A stretch of 40,009 nucleotides of DNA from an uncultured Flavobacteriales bacterium (GCA_937901255.1 CALCHN010000021.1:1-40009), one strand, 5' to 3'. Shown: positions 16,806 through 23,897, counted from the stretch's first letter. The notes: generated by a model not told the origin, from the letters alone. Numbers and translations are program-made.

Positions 16806-17840
16806 TTGATTTTTTTGAGTGATTATAAAAACATATCAAAAATTGACAATGATTTACTCAATAACATTAAAAATATTGTAGTTAAATCAAAACAAACCAT
16901 TGCTCAAACAATTAACAATCAACTAATAAATACATATTGGTTAATCGGTAAAGAAATTGTTTTAAGCGAAAAAAATAACAAACTTGATAATCCTACATCT
17001 CGAAAAATAATTTTAGAACTTTCAAAAATATTAACTAACGAAATTGGGAAAGGCTTTTCTAGGTCTAACCTATTTAATATGAGAAAGTTTTACTTAACTT
17101 ACCCAAATGTCCAGACAGTGTTTGGACAATTAAGTTGGTCTCATATCTGCGAATTAATTTCGATAGATGATGAAGATAAAAGAAACTTTTATGAGAAAGA
17201 AACCATAAATTCAAACTGGTCTGTTAGGGAACTGAAACGACAATTAAACAGTTCATTATACGAAAGACTACTCTTGTCTAAAGGCAAGAGTAACAAACAA
17301 GAGCTATTGAAATTAAGCGAAAAAGGTAATGAAATAGCATCAATAAATGATTTAATAAAAGACCCTTATGTTTTTGAATTTTTAGGTATCCCCGAAAACA
17401 AGCCTATCTTTGAAAAAGATTTAGAGCTAAAATTAATTCGGCATATTGAGGATTTTTTATTAGAATTAGGAAAAGGTTTTATGTTTGTTGGTTCTCAACA
17501 ACGAATTACCATCAACAATACGCATTATTATGTTGATATGGTTTTTTATAATAAAATTTTAAGATGCTATATCCTAATCGAATTAAAAACAAGAAAGCTA
17601 AATATTTCAGATGGAGGTCAATTAAACACTTATCTGAATTATTTTAAAACAGAAATAAATGATGTTACTGATAACCCACCCATAGGATTAATTTTGTGTG
17701 CAGAAAAAGATGAAATTACGGCAGAATATATATTAGGAGGATTTGAAAATAATGTATTTGCGTCAAAATACATTACTGTCCTTCCTAATAAGGAAAAATT
17801 AATTAAAGAAGTAGAAATTGTACTAAATAAAACAAAGTAA
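16806..17840 (+). CDS. YhcG-type PDDEXK nuclease (DUF1016)
   Basis: 344 residues from a TTG directly after the previous stop codon; a second TTG at 16815 is possible and no ATG is available early. The N-terminal half is helical with the DUF1016 pattern (TYWLIGKEIV, SRSNLFNMRKFY, LSWSHICELI, NWSVRELKRQLNSSLYERL). The C-terminal half holds the PD-(D/E)xK core: YVDMVFYNKILRCYILIELK, with Asp and the E-L-K triad, then GQLNTYLNYF. E. coli YhcG and relatives are putative nucleases reported to associate with genome stability or mobile DNA. It is out of place in a sugar-nucleotide set, splitting the WlbB and WlbA genes, so it probably came as an inserted cassette. The next gene starts 1 bp after its stop. 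Confidence 0.85.
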   Translation: MIFLSDYKNISKIDNDLLNNIKNIVVKSKQTIAQTINNQLINTYWLIGKEIVLSEKNNKLDNPTSRKIILELSKILTNEIGKGFSRSNLFNMRKFYLTYPNVQTVFGQLSWSHICELISIDDEDKRNFYEKETINSNWSVRELKRQLNSSLYERLLLSKGKSNKQELLKLSEKGNEIASINDLIKDPYVFEFLGIPENKPIFEKDLELKLIRHIEDFLLELGKGFMFVGSQQRITINNTHYYVDMVFYNKILRCYILIELKTRKLNISDGGQLNTYLNYFKTEINDVTDNPPIGLILCAEKDEITAEYILGGFENNVFASKYITVLPNKEKLIKEVEIVLNKTK

Positions 17841-17841
17841 A

Positions 17842-18876
17842 ATGACTGATACAAAAAAAATAAAATTTGCTGTTGTAGGTTGCGGACATATTGGTAAGCG
17901 ACATGCAGAAATGATAATTGGCAACTCTGAAGCTGAATTAGTAGCACTTTGTGATGCCGCTCCAAAAGAAAACTTAGGCATTGAAAAATATGACGTGCCT
18001 TTTTTCAATTCATTAGAAGATTTTTTAAAATCAGGTATTGAAGTAGATGTGGTAAATATATGTACTCCAAATGGTTTACACTCCGATCAAGCTTCATTAG
18101 CATTAGATTACAACCTACATGTAGTGGTGGAAAAACCTATTGGCTTATCAAAAGCAAAATGCGAAAAAGTAATTTATAAAGCACTTAGAAACCACAAACA
18201 CGTATTTGCTGTAATGCAAAACCGCTACTCCCCTCCTTCTGTTTGGATAAAAGACTTGGTGGAAAGAAAAGTATTAGGAAAAATATTTATGGTTCAGTTG
18301 AACTGTTACTGGAATAGAGATGAACGCTACTACAAAAAAGGTGGTTGGAAAGGAACACAAGATTTAGATGGAGGAACTTTGTTTACACAATTTTCTCACT
18401 TTATAGATATCATGTATTGGCTGTTTGGCGACATTACCAATATACAAGGAAAGTTTAAAGATTTTACGCACAAAGATTCAACAGATTTTGAAGATTCTGG
18501 TTTTGTAAGCTTTGATTTTATTGAAGGTGGAATGGGCTCTTTAAACTATTCAACTGCTGTTGCTACGCAAAACTTAGAAAGTAGTATTACCATTATTGGA
18601 GAAAAAGGCAGTGTAAAAATTGGTGGACAATACATGAATGAGGTGGAAGTTTGCAACATTGACGGCTATGAAATGCCTAAACTTGCAGAAGCAAATCCTC
18701 CAAACGATTACGGCCCTTACAAAGGATCTGCTGCTAACCACCATTATATTATTGAAAATGTAGTGGACACGCTTAGAGGCAGAACTACTGCAACAACCAA
18801 TGCCTTGGAAGGATTGAAAGTAGTAGAAATAATAGAAAGAATTTACGAACTTAGAGATAGTTCAGTTTTAAAATAG
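17842..18876 (+). CDS. WlbA-like Gfo/Idh/MocA oxidoreductase
   Basis: 344 residues. The N-terminal Rossmann fold starts AVVGCGHIGKRHAEMI, followed by VVNICTPNGLH and the family EKP motif (VVEKPIGLSK). The C-terminal half has WNRDERYY, GGWKGTQDLDGGTLFTQFSHFID and WLFGDI, which are hallmarks of WlbA/WbpB, the dehydrogenase that oxidises C3 of UDP-GlcNAc-uronic acid in diacetamido-uronate synthesis. Together with the WlbB-like acetyltransferase and the UDP-HexNAc dehydrogenase (19067) it gives three of the four expected steps. The YhcG-type nuclease gene separates it from WlbB. Downstream is a heptanucleotide-period array before the next gene. Confidence 0.82.
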   Translation: MTDTKKIKFAVVGCGHIGKRHAEMIIGNSEAELVALCDAAPKENLGIEKYDVPFFNSLEDFLKSGIEVDVVNICTPNGLHSDQASLALDYNLHVVVEKPIGLSKAKCEKVIYKALRNHKHVFAVMQNRYSPPSVWIKDLVERKVLGKIFMVQLNCYWNRDERYYKKGGWKGTQDLDGGTLFTQFSHFIDIMYWLFGDITNIQGKFKDFTHKDSTDFEDSGFVSFDFIEGGMGSLNYSTAVATQNLESSITIIGEKGSVKIGGQYMNEVEVCNIDGYEMPKLAEANPPNDYGPYKGSAANHHYIIENVVDTLRGRTTATTNALEGLKVVEIIERIYELRDSSVLK

Positions 18877-18886
18877 ATATAATTAA

Positions 18887-18928
18887 AAGTTTGAGGTTTA
18901 AGGTTTGAAGTTGAACATCTAACATGTA
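18887..18928. repeat. Heptanucleotide-period array, reverse orientation
   Basis: Six 7-nt units: AAGTTTG, AGGTTTA, AGGTTTG, AAGTTGA, ACATCTA, ACATGTA. The first four are complements of the AAACCTC/AAACTTC words seen at 15214 and 20794. It occupies the gap after the WlbA-like gene. Confidence 0.75.
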
Positions 18929-19010
18929 AGTTTACAAAAAATTAGAATTGGAAGTATAATATTGTAATTTTACAAAAAAATAATTAATATTTAACAATGG
19001 CTCTTTGCGT

Positions 19011-19050
19011 TGGAAACTCCTCCCCTTTGGGGAGGTTGGGAGGGGCTTAA
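19011..19050. repeat. CG-rich palindromic intergenic repeat, minus orientation
   Basis: Hairpin CCTCCCC-TTT-GGGGAGG (19019-19035) followed by TTGGGAGGGGCTT. Read on the minus strand it starts AAGCCCCTCCCAA and parallels the repeat at 12031-12059. It lies inside the 5' extension that a longer reading frame of the next gene would need, arguing against that longer start. Confidence 0.65.
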
Positions 19051-19066
19051 CATTAAAACACAAAAC

Positions 19067-20362
19067 ATGAGTATTTACAGTAAATTAATAAACAAAGAAA
19101 CTAAAATAGCTGTTATTGGATTGGGCTATGTAGGCTTACCTATAGCTCTTGAGTTTGCTAGAAAAATGAAAGTGGTTGGTTTTGATATCAACCAAAAAAG
19201 AGTGGATATGATGCGTAACAACATCGACCCAAGCGAAGAATTGGAAGCATCTGCTTTTGAAGGTTGTGACATTCATTTTACAGCAGATTTAAATGATTTA
19301 AAGGATGTTACTTTTTTTGTAGTTGCTGTTCCTACTCCAATCAATTCTCATAAATTACCAGATTTATCTCCACTTTTAGGAGCATCTAAAACAGTTGGAC
19401 AAGTATTGAAAAAAGGCGATTATGTTGTGTATGAATCTACTGTTTATCCAGGTTGTACCGAAGAAGATTGTATTCCTGTATTGGAAGAAGTATCAGGATT
19501 AAAATTTAGAGACGACTTTATGATAGGTTACTCTCCTGAAAGAATAAACCCGGGAGATACAACACATACTTTAACAAATGTTACTAAAGTAGTTTCTGGT
19601 TGTTGTGCTGAATCGTTAGAAGAAATTGCTAAAGTTTACGAAAGTGTTGTTACAGCTGGAGTTCACAGAGCTACATCTATAAAAGTTGCTGAAGCTGCTA
19701 AAATTATAGAAAACACGCAAAGAGATTTGAATATTGCCTTGGTAAATGAACTTTCTATCATCTTCAATAAAATGGGGATTAATACTTATGATGTTTTAGA
19801 AGCAGCAGGAACTAAATGGAATTTCTTGAAATTTTTCCCAGGTTTGGTGGGCGGACACTGTATTGGTGTTGATCCATATTATTTAACTTATAAAGCAAAA
19901 GAATTAGGTTATCACGCTCAAATTATTAATGCTGGACGATTTGTAAACGATTCTATGGGAGCCTATACAGCTAAACAAACTGTTAAAAAAATTATAGCTC
20001 AAGGTAAACACATTAGCGAATCGAAAGTATTGGTAATGGGAGCAACTTTTAAAGAAGATGTAAGTGATATCCGAAACTCTAAAGTATGCGATGTAATCAA
20101 TGAATTAATTTCATTTGGTGCAAAAGTAGAAGTAGTTGATCCTCATGCAGATTCTGAATCGTTAAAAGAAGAATATGGTTTCGGCTTAGTCGATAAGATT
20201 AGTAATGATTATGATGCCGTTTATATCGCTGTTAATCACAAAGAATATTTGAATTTAGATGAAGCTTATTTTAAATCAATTACTAAAGAAAAACCTGTAA
20301 TTGTTGATATTAAAGGAATCTACAGAGGAAAAATTAAAGAATTAAGTTATTGGAGTCTGTAA
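19067..20362 (+). CDS. UDP-N-acetylhexosamine 6-dehydrogenase (TviB/WbpA-like)
   Basis: 431 residues from the ATG at 19067. NAD-binding start AVIGLGYVGLPIALEFA, the ESTVYPGCTEE and YSPERINPGD segments, catalytic Cys265 in VGGHCIGVDPYYL, and a C-terminal UDP-binding domain (GATFKEDVSDIRNSKV). These mark the UDP-GlcNAc/UDP-GalNAc 6-dehydrogenases (TviB, WbpA, WbpO, VipA) rather than UDP-glucose dehydrogenases. It would supply the uronic acid for the WlbA/WlbB-like enzymes or for UDP-GalNAcA with the WbpP/TviC-like epimerase at 22213. An in-frame extension to 19010 would translate a palindromic repeat and is rejected. The gap before rmlB holds a heptanucleotide-period array. Confidence 0.88.
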   Translation: MSIYSKLINKETKIAVIGLGYVGLPIALEFARKMKVVGFDINQKRVDMMRNNIDPSEELEASAFEGCDIHFTADLNDLKDVTFFVVAVPTPINSHKLPDLSPLLGASKTVGQVLKKGDYVVYESTVYPGCTEEDCIPVLEEVSGLKFRDDFMIGYSPERINPGDTTHTLTNVTKVVSGCCAESLEEIAKVYESVVTAGVHRATSIKVAEAAKIIENTQRDLNIALVNELSIIFNKMGINTYDVLEAAGTKWNFLKFFPGLVGGHCIGVDPYYLTYKAKELGYHAQIINAGRFVNDSMGAYTAKQTVKKIIAQGKHISESKVLVMGATFKEDVSDIRNSKVCDVINELISFGAKVEVVDPHADSESLKEEYGFGLVDKISNDYDAVYIAVNHKEYLNLDEAYFKSITKEKPVIVDIKGIYRGKIKELSYWSL

Positions 20363-20370
20363 CTGGTTAA

Positions 20371-20444
20371 AGGTTTGAAGTTTGAAGTTCAAGGTTATCC
20401 TAAATTCACAAACCTCAAACATGAAACATCAAACATGAAACAAA
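20371..20444. repeat. Facing heptanucleotide-period arrays containing the rmlB start codon
   Basis: Reverse units AGGTTTG, AAGTTTG, AAGTTCA, AGGTTAT (20371-20398) face forward units AAACCTC, AAACATG, AAACATC, AAACATG, AAACAAA (20410-20444). The two ATG-bearing units are 14 nt apart, so their ATGs (20421, 20435) are in different frames; only the second continues into RmlB. Confidence 0.78.
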
Positions 20445-21505
20445 AAACTATACTAATAACAGGAGGAGCAGGTTTTATCGGTTCTCATTTAGTCAGATTA
20501 TTTGTAAATAAATACCCTGATTACAATATAGTGAACCTAGATAAATTAACCTATGCAGGTAATTTAGCTAATCTTACTGATATTGAAAATGCTCCTAACT
20601 ACGAGTTTATAAAAGGTGATATTGTTGATGCTGATTTTATCCATCAATTATTTCAAAAATATCAATTTGATGCTGTAATTCATTTAGCAGCAGAATCGCA
20701 TGTTGACCGTTCTATTGCTAGTCCCATGGATTTTATCATGACCAATATTGTTGGAACAGCCAACTTATTAAATGCTGCTCGAAGTATTTGGCAAACTTCC
20801 AACCTCAAACCTCAAACCTCCAACCTTTTCTACCACGTTTCAACTGATGAAGTATATGGAAGTTTAGGAAGTGAAGGAATGTTTGAGGAGACCACTCCTT
20901 ACGACCCTCGTAGTCCCTATTCTGCTTCAAAAGCTAGCTCCGACCATTTGGTTAGAGCTTATTACCATACTTATGGATTACCAATAGTTATTTCCAACTG
21001 TTCTAACAATTACGGTTCACATCAATTTCCCGAAAAGTTAATTCCACTTTTCATTCACAACATTAAAAATAACAAACCACTACCCGTTTACGGAAAAGGT
21101 GAAAATATTAGAGACTGGCTATGGGTGGAAGATCATGCTAGAGCGATTGATGTAATTTTTCATCAAGCAAAAATTGGAGAAACATATAACATTGGTGGAC
21201 ATAACGAATGGAAAAATATCGATTTAATAAAAGTGATTTGTAAGGTAATGGACAAAAAACTAAATCGTGAAATAGGAACTTCTGAAAAATTAATTACTTA
21301 CGTAAAAGACAGAGCCGGACATGATATGCGTTATGCCATTGATGCTTCCAAATTACAAAACGAATTAGGCTGGAAACCTTCACTTCAGTTTGAAGAAGGA
21401 ATAGAGAAAACTATAGATTGGTATTTAAACAACGAAGACTGGTTAAACAATGTAACATCAGGAGCTTATCAAAATTATTACGAACAGCAGTACGAAAAAC
21501 GTTAA
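20435..21505 (+). CDS. rmlB: dTDP-glucose 4,6-dehydratase
   Basis: 356 residues from the ATG at 20435. Extended SDR with GGAGFIGSHLVR, the HLAAESHVDRSI motif, STDEVYGSL, the catalytic PYSASKASSDHLVRAY segment, and NCSNNYG...FPEKLIPL, which identify RmlB. It converts dTDP-glucose to the 4-keto-6-deoxy sugar for rhamnose and other deoxysugars. Oddities: the start codon is part of a heptanucleotide array, and residues 120-131 (QTSNLKPQTSNL) are encoded by a second array (20794-20828) in a loop before STDEVYG. No rmlA, rmlC or rmlD is present in the window, so either they lie elsewhere or the product goes to another deoxysugar. Starting at 20375 would translate the upstream array and is not favoured. 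Confidence 0.9.
   Translation: MKQKTILITGGAGFIGSHLVRLFVNKYPDYNIVNLDKLTYAGNLANLTDIENAPNYEFIKGDIVDADFIHQLFQKYQFDAVIHLAAESHVDRSIASPMDFIMTNIVGTANLLNAARSIWQTSNLKPQTSNLFYHVSTDEVYGSLGSEGMFEETTPYDPRSPYSASKASSDHLVRAYYHTYGLPIVISNCSNNYGSHQFPEKLIPLFIHNIKNNKPLPVYGKGENIRDWLWVEDHARAIDVIFHQAKIGETYNIGGHNEWKNIDLIKVICKVMDKKLNREIGTSEKLITYVKDRAGHDMRYAIDASKLQNELGWKPSLQFEEGIEKTIDWYLNNEDWLNNVTSGAYQNYYEQQYEKR
20794..20828 (+). repeat. Heptanucleotide array inside the rmlB coding sequence
   Basis: Five units: AACTTCC, AACCTCA, AACCTCA, AACCTCC, AACCTTT. In frame they give QTSNLKPQTSNL (RmlB residues 120-131). Because 7 is not a multiple of 3, loss or gain of one unit would frameshift rmlB. Confidence 0.85.
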
Positions 21506-21539
21506 AAGTTAGAGGTTTGAAGTTATTATTTCAAACTTC
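21506..21539. repeat. Short heptanucleotide array and hairpin after rmlB
   Basis: Units AAGTTAG, AGGTTTG, AAGTTAT (21506-21526), then a complementary TTCAAACTTC. GTTTGAA (21515-21521) and TTCAAAC (21530-21536) form a 7-bp stem with an 8-nt loop that could act as a weak terminator. Confidence 0.6.
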
Positions 21540-21568
21540 TTGTGAAAAATCACGTTTAGTTAAAAAAG

Positions 21569-21595
21569 TTGTTATTTAATAGATTAGTACCTTTG
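21569..21595 (+). promoter_or_regulatory. Promoter of the DUF2281/PIN module
   Basis: TACCTTTG at 21588-21595 matches the Bacteroidota -7 consensus; a TTG at 21569-21571 lies 16 bp upstream as a possible -33 box. It gives the toxin-antitoxin-like pair its own transcript inside the sugar block. Confidence 0.5.
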
Positions 21596-21611
21596 TAATA
21601 AGATTATTGAT

Positions 21612-21815
21612 ATGGAACAAATTCAATTATATACCAAATTAATTCGATTGCCTGCCGACTTAAAATCGGAAGTAAATGATTTTATTGATTTTTTACTAAA
21701 CAAGAGAAAAGCTCAGCTTAAAAAAAAATCACCCAAATTTGGCTGTGCTAAAGGTCAAATTTACACTTCTCCTGATTTTGATGAACCATTAGAAGATTTT
21801 AAAGATTACATGTAA
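21612..21815 (+). CDS. DUF2281-type antitoxin
   Basis: 67 residues. The core LPADLKSEVNDFIDFLLNKRK followed by a short basic segment and FGCAKGQIYTSPDFDEPLEDF, ending in an acidic tail, is the DUF2281 pattern, a small protein family regularly found directly before PIN-domain toxins. The C-terminal part would bind and block the toxin. The stop codon overlaps the toxin ATG by 1 nt (TAATG), so translation is coupled. Confidence 0.8.
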   Translation: MEQIQLYTKLIRLPADLKSEVNDFIDFLLNKRKAQLKKKSPKFGCAKGQIYTSPDFDEPLEDFKDYM

Positions 21816-22198
21816 TGAACTTATTACTTGATACTCATACATTAATTTGGTTTCTAAATGGTGATGATAAATTGTCTGAAAAAGCAAAATCTTCCATAGA
21901 AAATCCTAAAAACATAAAGCTTGTTAGTATAGCTTCTATTTGGAAAATTACCATCAAGCTAAGTTTGGGTAAAATTAGATTTCCTAAAGGATTTAAGCAG
22001 TTTCTTAAACTTATTGAGGAAAATGGTTTTGAAGTTTTACCTATTACTTTTGAACATGCTATTGAGTTGTCAACTTTAGACTTTATCCATAGAGACCCTT
22101 TTAATAGGTTATTAATAGCCCAATGTAAGGCAGATAATTTCACATTAATATCAAAAGACGATATTATTAAAAAATACGATATTAAATTAATTTGGTAA
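21815..22198 (+). CDS. PIN-domain (VapC-like) protein with altered active site
   Basis: 127 residues with the PIN fold order: LLLDTHTLIWFL (first catalytic Asp, D6), SIASIWKITIKLSLGKI, LPITFEHA, HRDPFNRLLIAQ and TLISKDD (D115). PIN toxins of this group are endoribonucleases needing about four acidic residues for metal binding. In this one the usual Glu of the S.WEI.IK motif is Lys (K44, codon AAA) and the usual Asp of DPFDR is Asn (N97, codon AAT). Both substitutions could arise from a single G-to-A change. The protein may therefore be inactive. Otherwise full length and translationally coupled to its DUF2281 partner; its 3' end approaches the epimerase gene. Confidence 0.8.
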   Translation: MNLLLDTHTLIWFLNGDDKLSEKAKSSIENPKNIKLVSIASIWKITIKLSLGKIRFPKGFKQFLKLIEENGFEVLPITFEHAIELSTLDFIHRDPFNRLLIAQCKADNFTLISKDDIIKKYDIKLIW

Positions 22199-22212
22199 AA
22201 TCTCAAACCAGC

Positions 22213-23205
22213 ATGTACAACCAAGCTTTTCATACCACAGACATTTCTAAATTAACTTTTTTAGTTACAGGTGGAGCTGGATTTATAGGTTCTAACTTAG
22301 TTGAATATTTAATCAAACACAACGCAGGAAAAGTAGTGGTGTTGGACAACCTTTCTAACGGTTACAAAAAAAACATTGAAAAATTTATTGGCTTACCCAA
22401 TTTTGAATTTATTGAAGGAGATATCACCAATTTTGAAACCTGTAAAAAAGTAGTTCAAGGAATTGACTACATCTCTCATCAAGCTGCTTTAGGCTCAGTT
22501 CCAAGAAGTATTGAAAACCCTTTGGCAACTCATGAAGCCAATGCTACAGGTTTTTTGAACATCCTTACTGCAGCAAAAGATTCAACAGTGAAACGTATTG
22601 TTTTTGCAAGCTCTTCTTCTGTTTATGGAGATAGTAAAGAATTACCCAAGGTGGAAGAAAGAATAGGTACACAGCTTTCTCCTTATGCGGTAAGTAAAAG
22701 AACGAAAGAATTGTATGCCAATGTTTTTGCATTAACTTATGGATTAGACGTAGTAGGTTTACGCTACTTTAATGTTTTTGGCCCCAACCAAAGTCCAAAC
22801 GGACCTTATGCCGCTGCAATCCCTTTATTTATGGATGCTGTTTTAAAAAATGAATCTCCTTTTATTAATGGTGATGGCGAACAAAGCAGAGACTTTACTT
22901 TTGTAGAAAATGTAGTTCAGGCAAACATTAAAGCCTTATTTACCGAAAAAGATGTAAAAGGAAAAGTAATGAATATTGCTTTTGGAGGGAAAACCACCAT
23001 CAATGATTTGTTTTTTAAAATTCGTAACATCGTTGGTAATAAAGTGGAGCCAATTTACCGTGAAGCTCGTTTAGGAGATGTAAAAGACTCTTTAGCAGAT
23101 ATTTCATTAGCACAAGAACTAATCGACTACCATCCTTCTTTTTCTATTGATGAGGGTTTAAAAATTACTATAGATTGGTTTAAGGATAATGTGTTGGTGG
23201 ATTAA
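22213..23205 (+). CDS. UDP-N-acetylglucosamine 4-epimerase (WbpP/TviC-like SDR)
   Basis: 330 residues from the ATG at 22213. Extended SDR: TGGAGFIGSNLVEYL, HQAALGSVPRSIENP, catalytic Ser block ASSSSVYGD, Y/K in SPYAVSKRTKELYA, and RYFNVFGPNQSPNGPYAAAIP. The SVPRS and NVFGP.Q.P.G.YAAVIP patterns are characteristic of WbpP and TviC, which interconvert UDP-GlcNAc and UDP-GalNAc (or the uronates). It pairs with the TviB/WbpA-like dehydrogenase. A longer frame begins at a TTG (22192) overlapping the toxin stop; the ATG is preferred because it removes residues encoded by sequence resembling a heptanucleotide repeat (TCAAACC). Confidence 0.87.
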   Translation: MYNQAFHTTDISKLTFLVTGGAGFIGSNLVEYLIKHNAGKVVVLDNLSNGYKKNIEKFIGLPNFEFIEGDITNFETCKKVVQGIDYISHQAALGSVPRSIENPLATHEANATGFLNILTAAKDSTVKRIVFASSSSVYGDSKELPKVEERIGTQLSPYAVSKRTKELYANVFALTYGLDVVGLRYFNVFGPNQSPNGPYAAAIPLFMDAVLKNESPFINGDGEQSRDFTFVENVVQANIKALFTEKDVKGKVMNIAFGGKTTINDLFFKIRNIVGNKVEPIYREARLGDVKDSLADISLAQELIDYHPSFSIDEGLKITIDWFKDNVLVD

Positions 23206-23234
23206 TGTGTGAATATGTGAATTTGAATATGTGT
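23204..23234. repeat. 7/14-nt periodic sequence after the epimerase gene
   Basis: Starting at the stop codon of the epimerase gene, ATGTGTGAATATGTGAATTT and following bases repeat GAATATG at 14-nt spacing. It fits the same 7-nt register theme as other arrays in this block but is less regular. Confidence 0.5.
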
Positions 23235-23278
23235 AAGTTTTCGAATAATGAATCTTCCTGTTAAAAAATAATTTATAA

Positions 23279-23312
23279 AATTTGTATAACAAATTATTTT
23301 GTAATAACTTTG
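23279..23312 (+). promoter_or_regulatory. mazEF promoter with overlapping palindrome
   Basis: TTTG at 23281-23284, a 20-bp spacer and TAACTTTG at 23305-23312 form a Bacteroidota promoter 25 bp before the mazE ATG. A perfect 7-bp inverted repeat, AATTTGT / ACAAATT with a 3-bp centre (23279-23295), covers the -33 box and is a candidate operator for autoregulation by the MazE-MazF complex. Confidence 0.6.
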
Positions 23313-23337
23313 TAATTACATTTTTAGTTTTTTATAT

Positions 23338-23583
23338 ATGGAATTATCAGTCATATCAATAGGGAATTCAAAAGGCATTCGTTTAACAAAAACTTTGCTT
23401 GAAAAATACAATATTAAAGATACGGTAGAATTAATTTTAGAAAAAGGCTACATTATCTTAAAAGCAAAATCGACACCAAGAAAAGGTTGGGAAAAAGCTT
23501 TTGAAAAAATGCACAAAAATGGTGATGATGAATTACTGTTTAATGATGTTTTTGATGATGAAAATTTTGAGGAATGGAATTAG
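23338..23583 (+). CDS. mazE: AbrB/MazE-type antitoxin
   Basis: 81 residues. The N-terminal SVISIGNSKGIRLTKTLLEK and DTVELILEKGYIILKAK form the SpoVT/AbrB swapped-hairpin DNA-binding domain typical of MazE; the acidic C-terminal tail (DDELLFNDVFDDENFEEW) is the part expected to occupy the toxin. Overlaps the mazF start by 10 nt, as usual for these pairs. It probably represses its own promoter, where a palindrome is visible. Confidence 0.85.
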   Translation: MELSVISIGNSKGIRLTKTLLEKYNIKDTVELILEKGYIILKAKSTPRKGWEKAFEKMHKNGDDELLFNDVFDDENFEEWN

Positions 23584-23897
23584 TTCAATATCAAATTGTG
23601 TTAGTTAATCTAGATCCTACTATAGGAAGTGAAATGAAAAAAACTCGACCATGTTTAATTATTTCACCAAATGAATTAAATAAATACCTTAAAACTATTG
23701 TTATTGCACCATTAACAAGTAATTTAAAATCTTATCCTACTAGAGTTTTAGTGCACCACAACAACCAAAAAGGAACAGTTGTGCTCGATCAAATTAGAAC
23801 AATAGATAGAAAAAGGATAGTAAAAGTACTTGGTAAGATTAGTGATAAAGAAATAACACAAGTAAAAAACATACTCCGTGAAACCTATGTCGATTAA
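23574..23897 (+). CDS. mazF: MazF/PemK-type endoribonuclease toxin
   Basis: 107 residues with the full MazF core: VNLDPTIGSEMKKTRPCLII (the conserved GSE...RP segment), VIAPLTSNL, and VVLDQIRTIDRKR. Members cut single-stranded RNA at short sequence motifs and are held off by MazE. No catalytic change is evident, in contrast to the PIN toxin 1.4 kb upstream. The stop codon is directly followed by the ATG of the phosphatase gene, so the toxin pair is inserted tightly between two polysaccharide genes. Confidence 0.87.
   Translation: MELVQYQIVLVNLDPTIGSEMKKTRPCLIISPNELNKYLKTIVIAPLTSNLKSYPTRVLVHHNNQKGTVVLDQIRTIDRKRIVKVLGKISDKEITQVKNILRETYVD

Noticed and set aside
19010..19066. 19-residue N-terminal extension of the UDP-HexNAc dehydrogenase
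   Set aside because: The extension is encoded by a CG-rich palindromic repeat; the ATG at 19067 gives the normal N-terminus.
20375..20434. 20-residue N-terminal extension of RmlB
   Set aside because: Encoded by heptamer-period arrays and starting on a non-ATG codon; the ATG at 20435 leads straight into the Rossmann motif.
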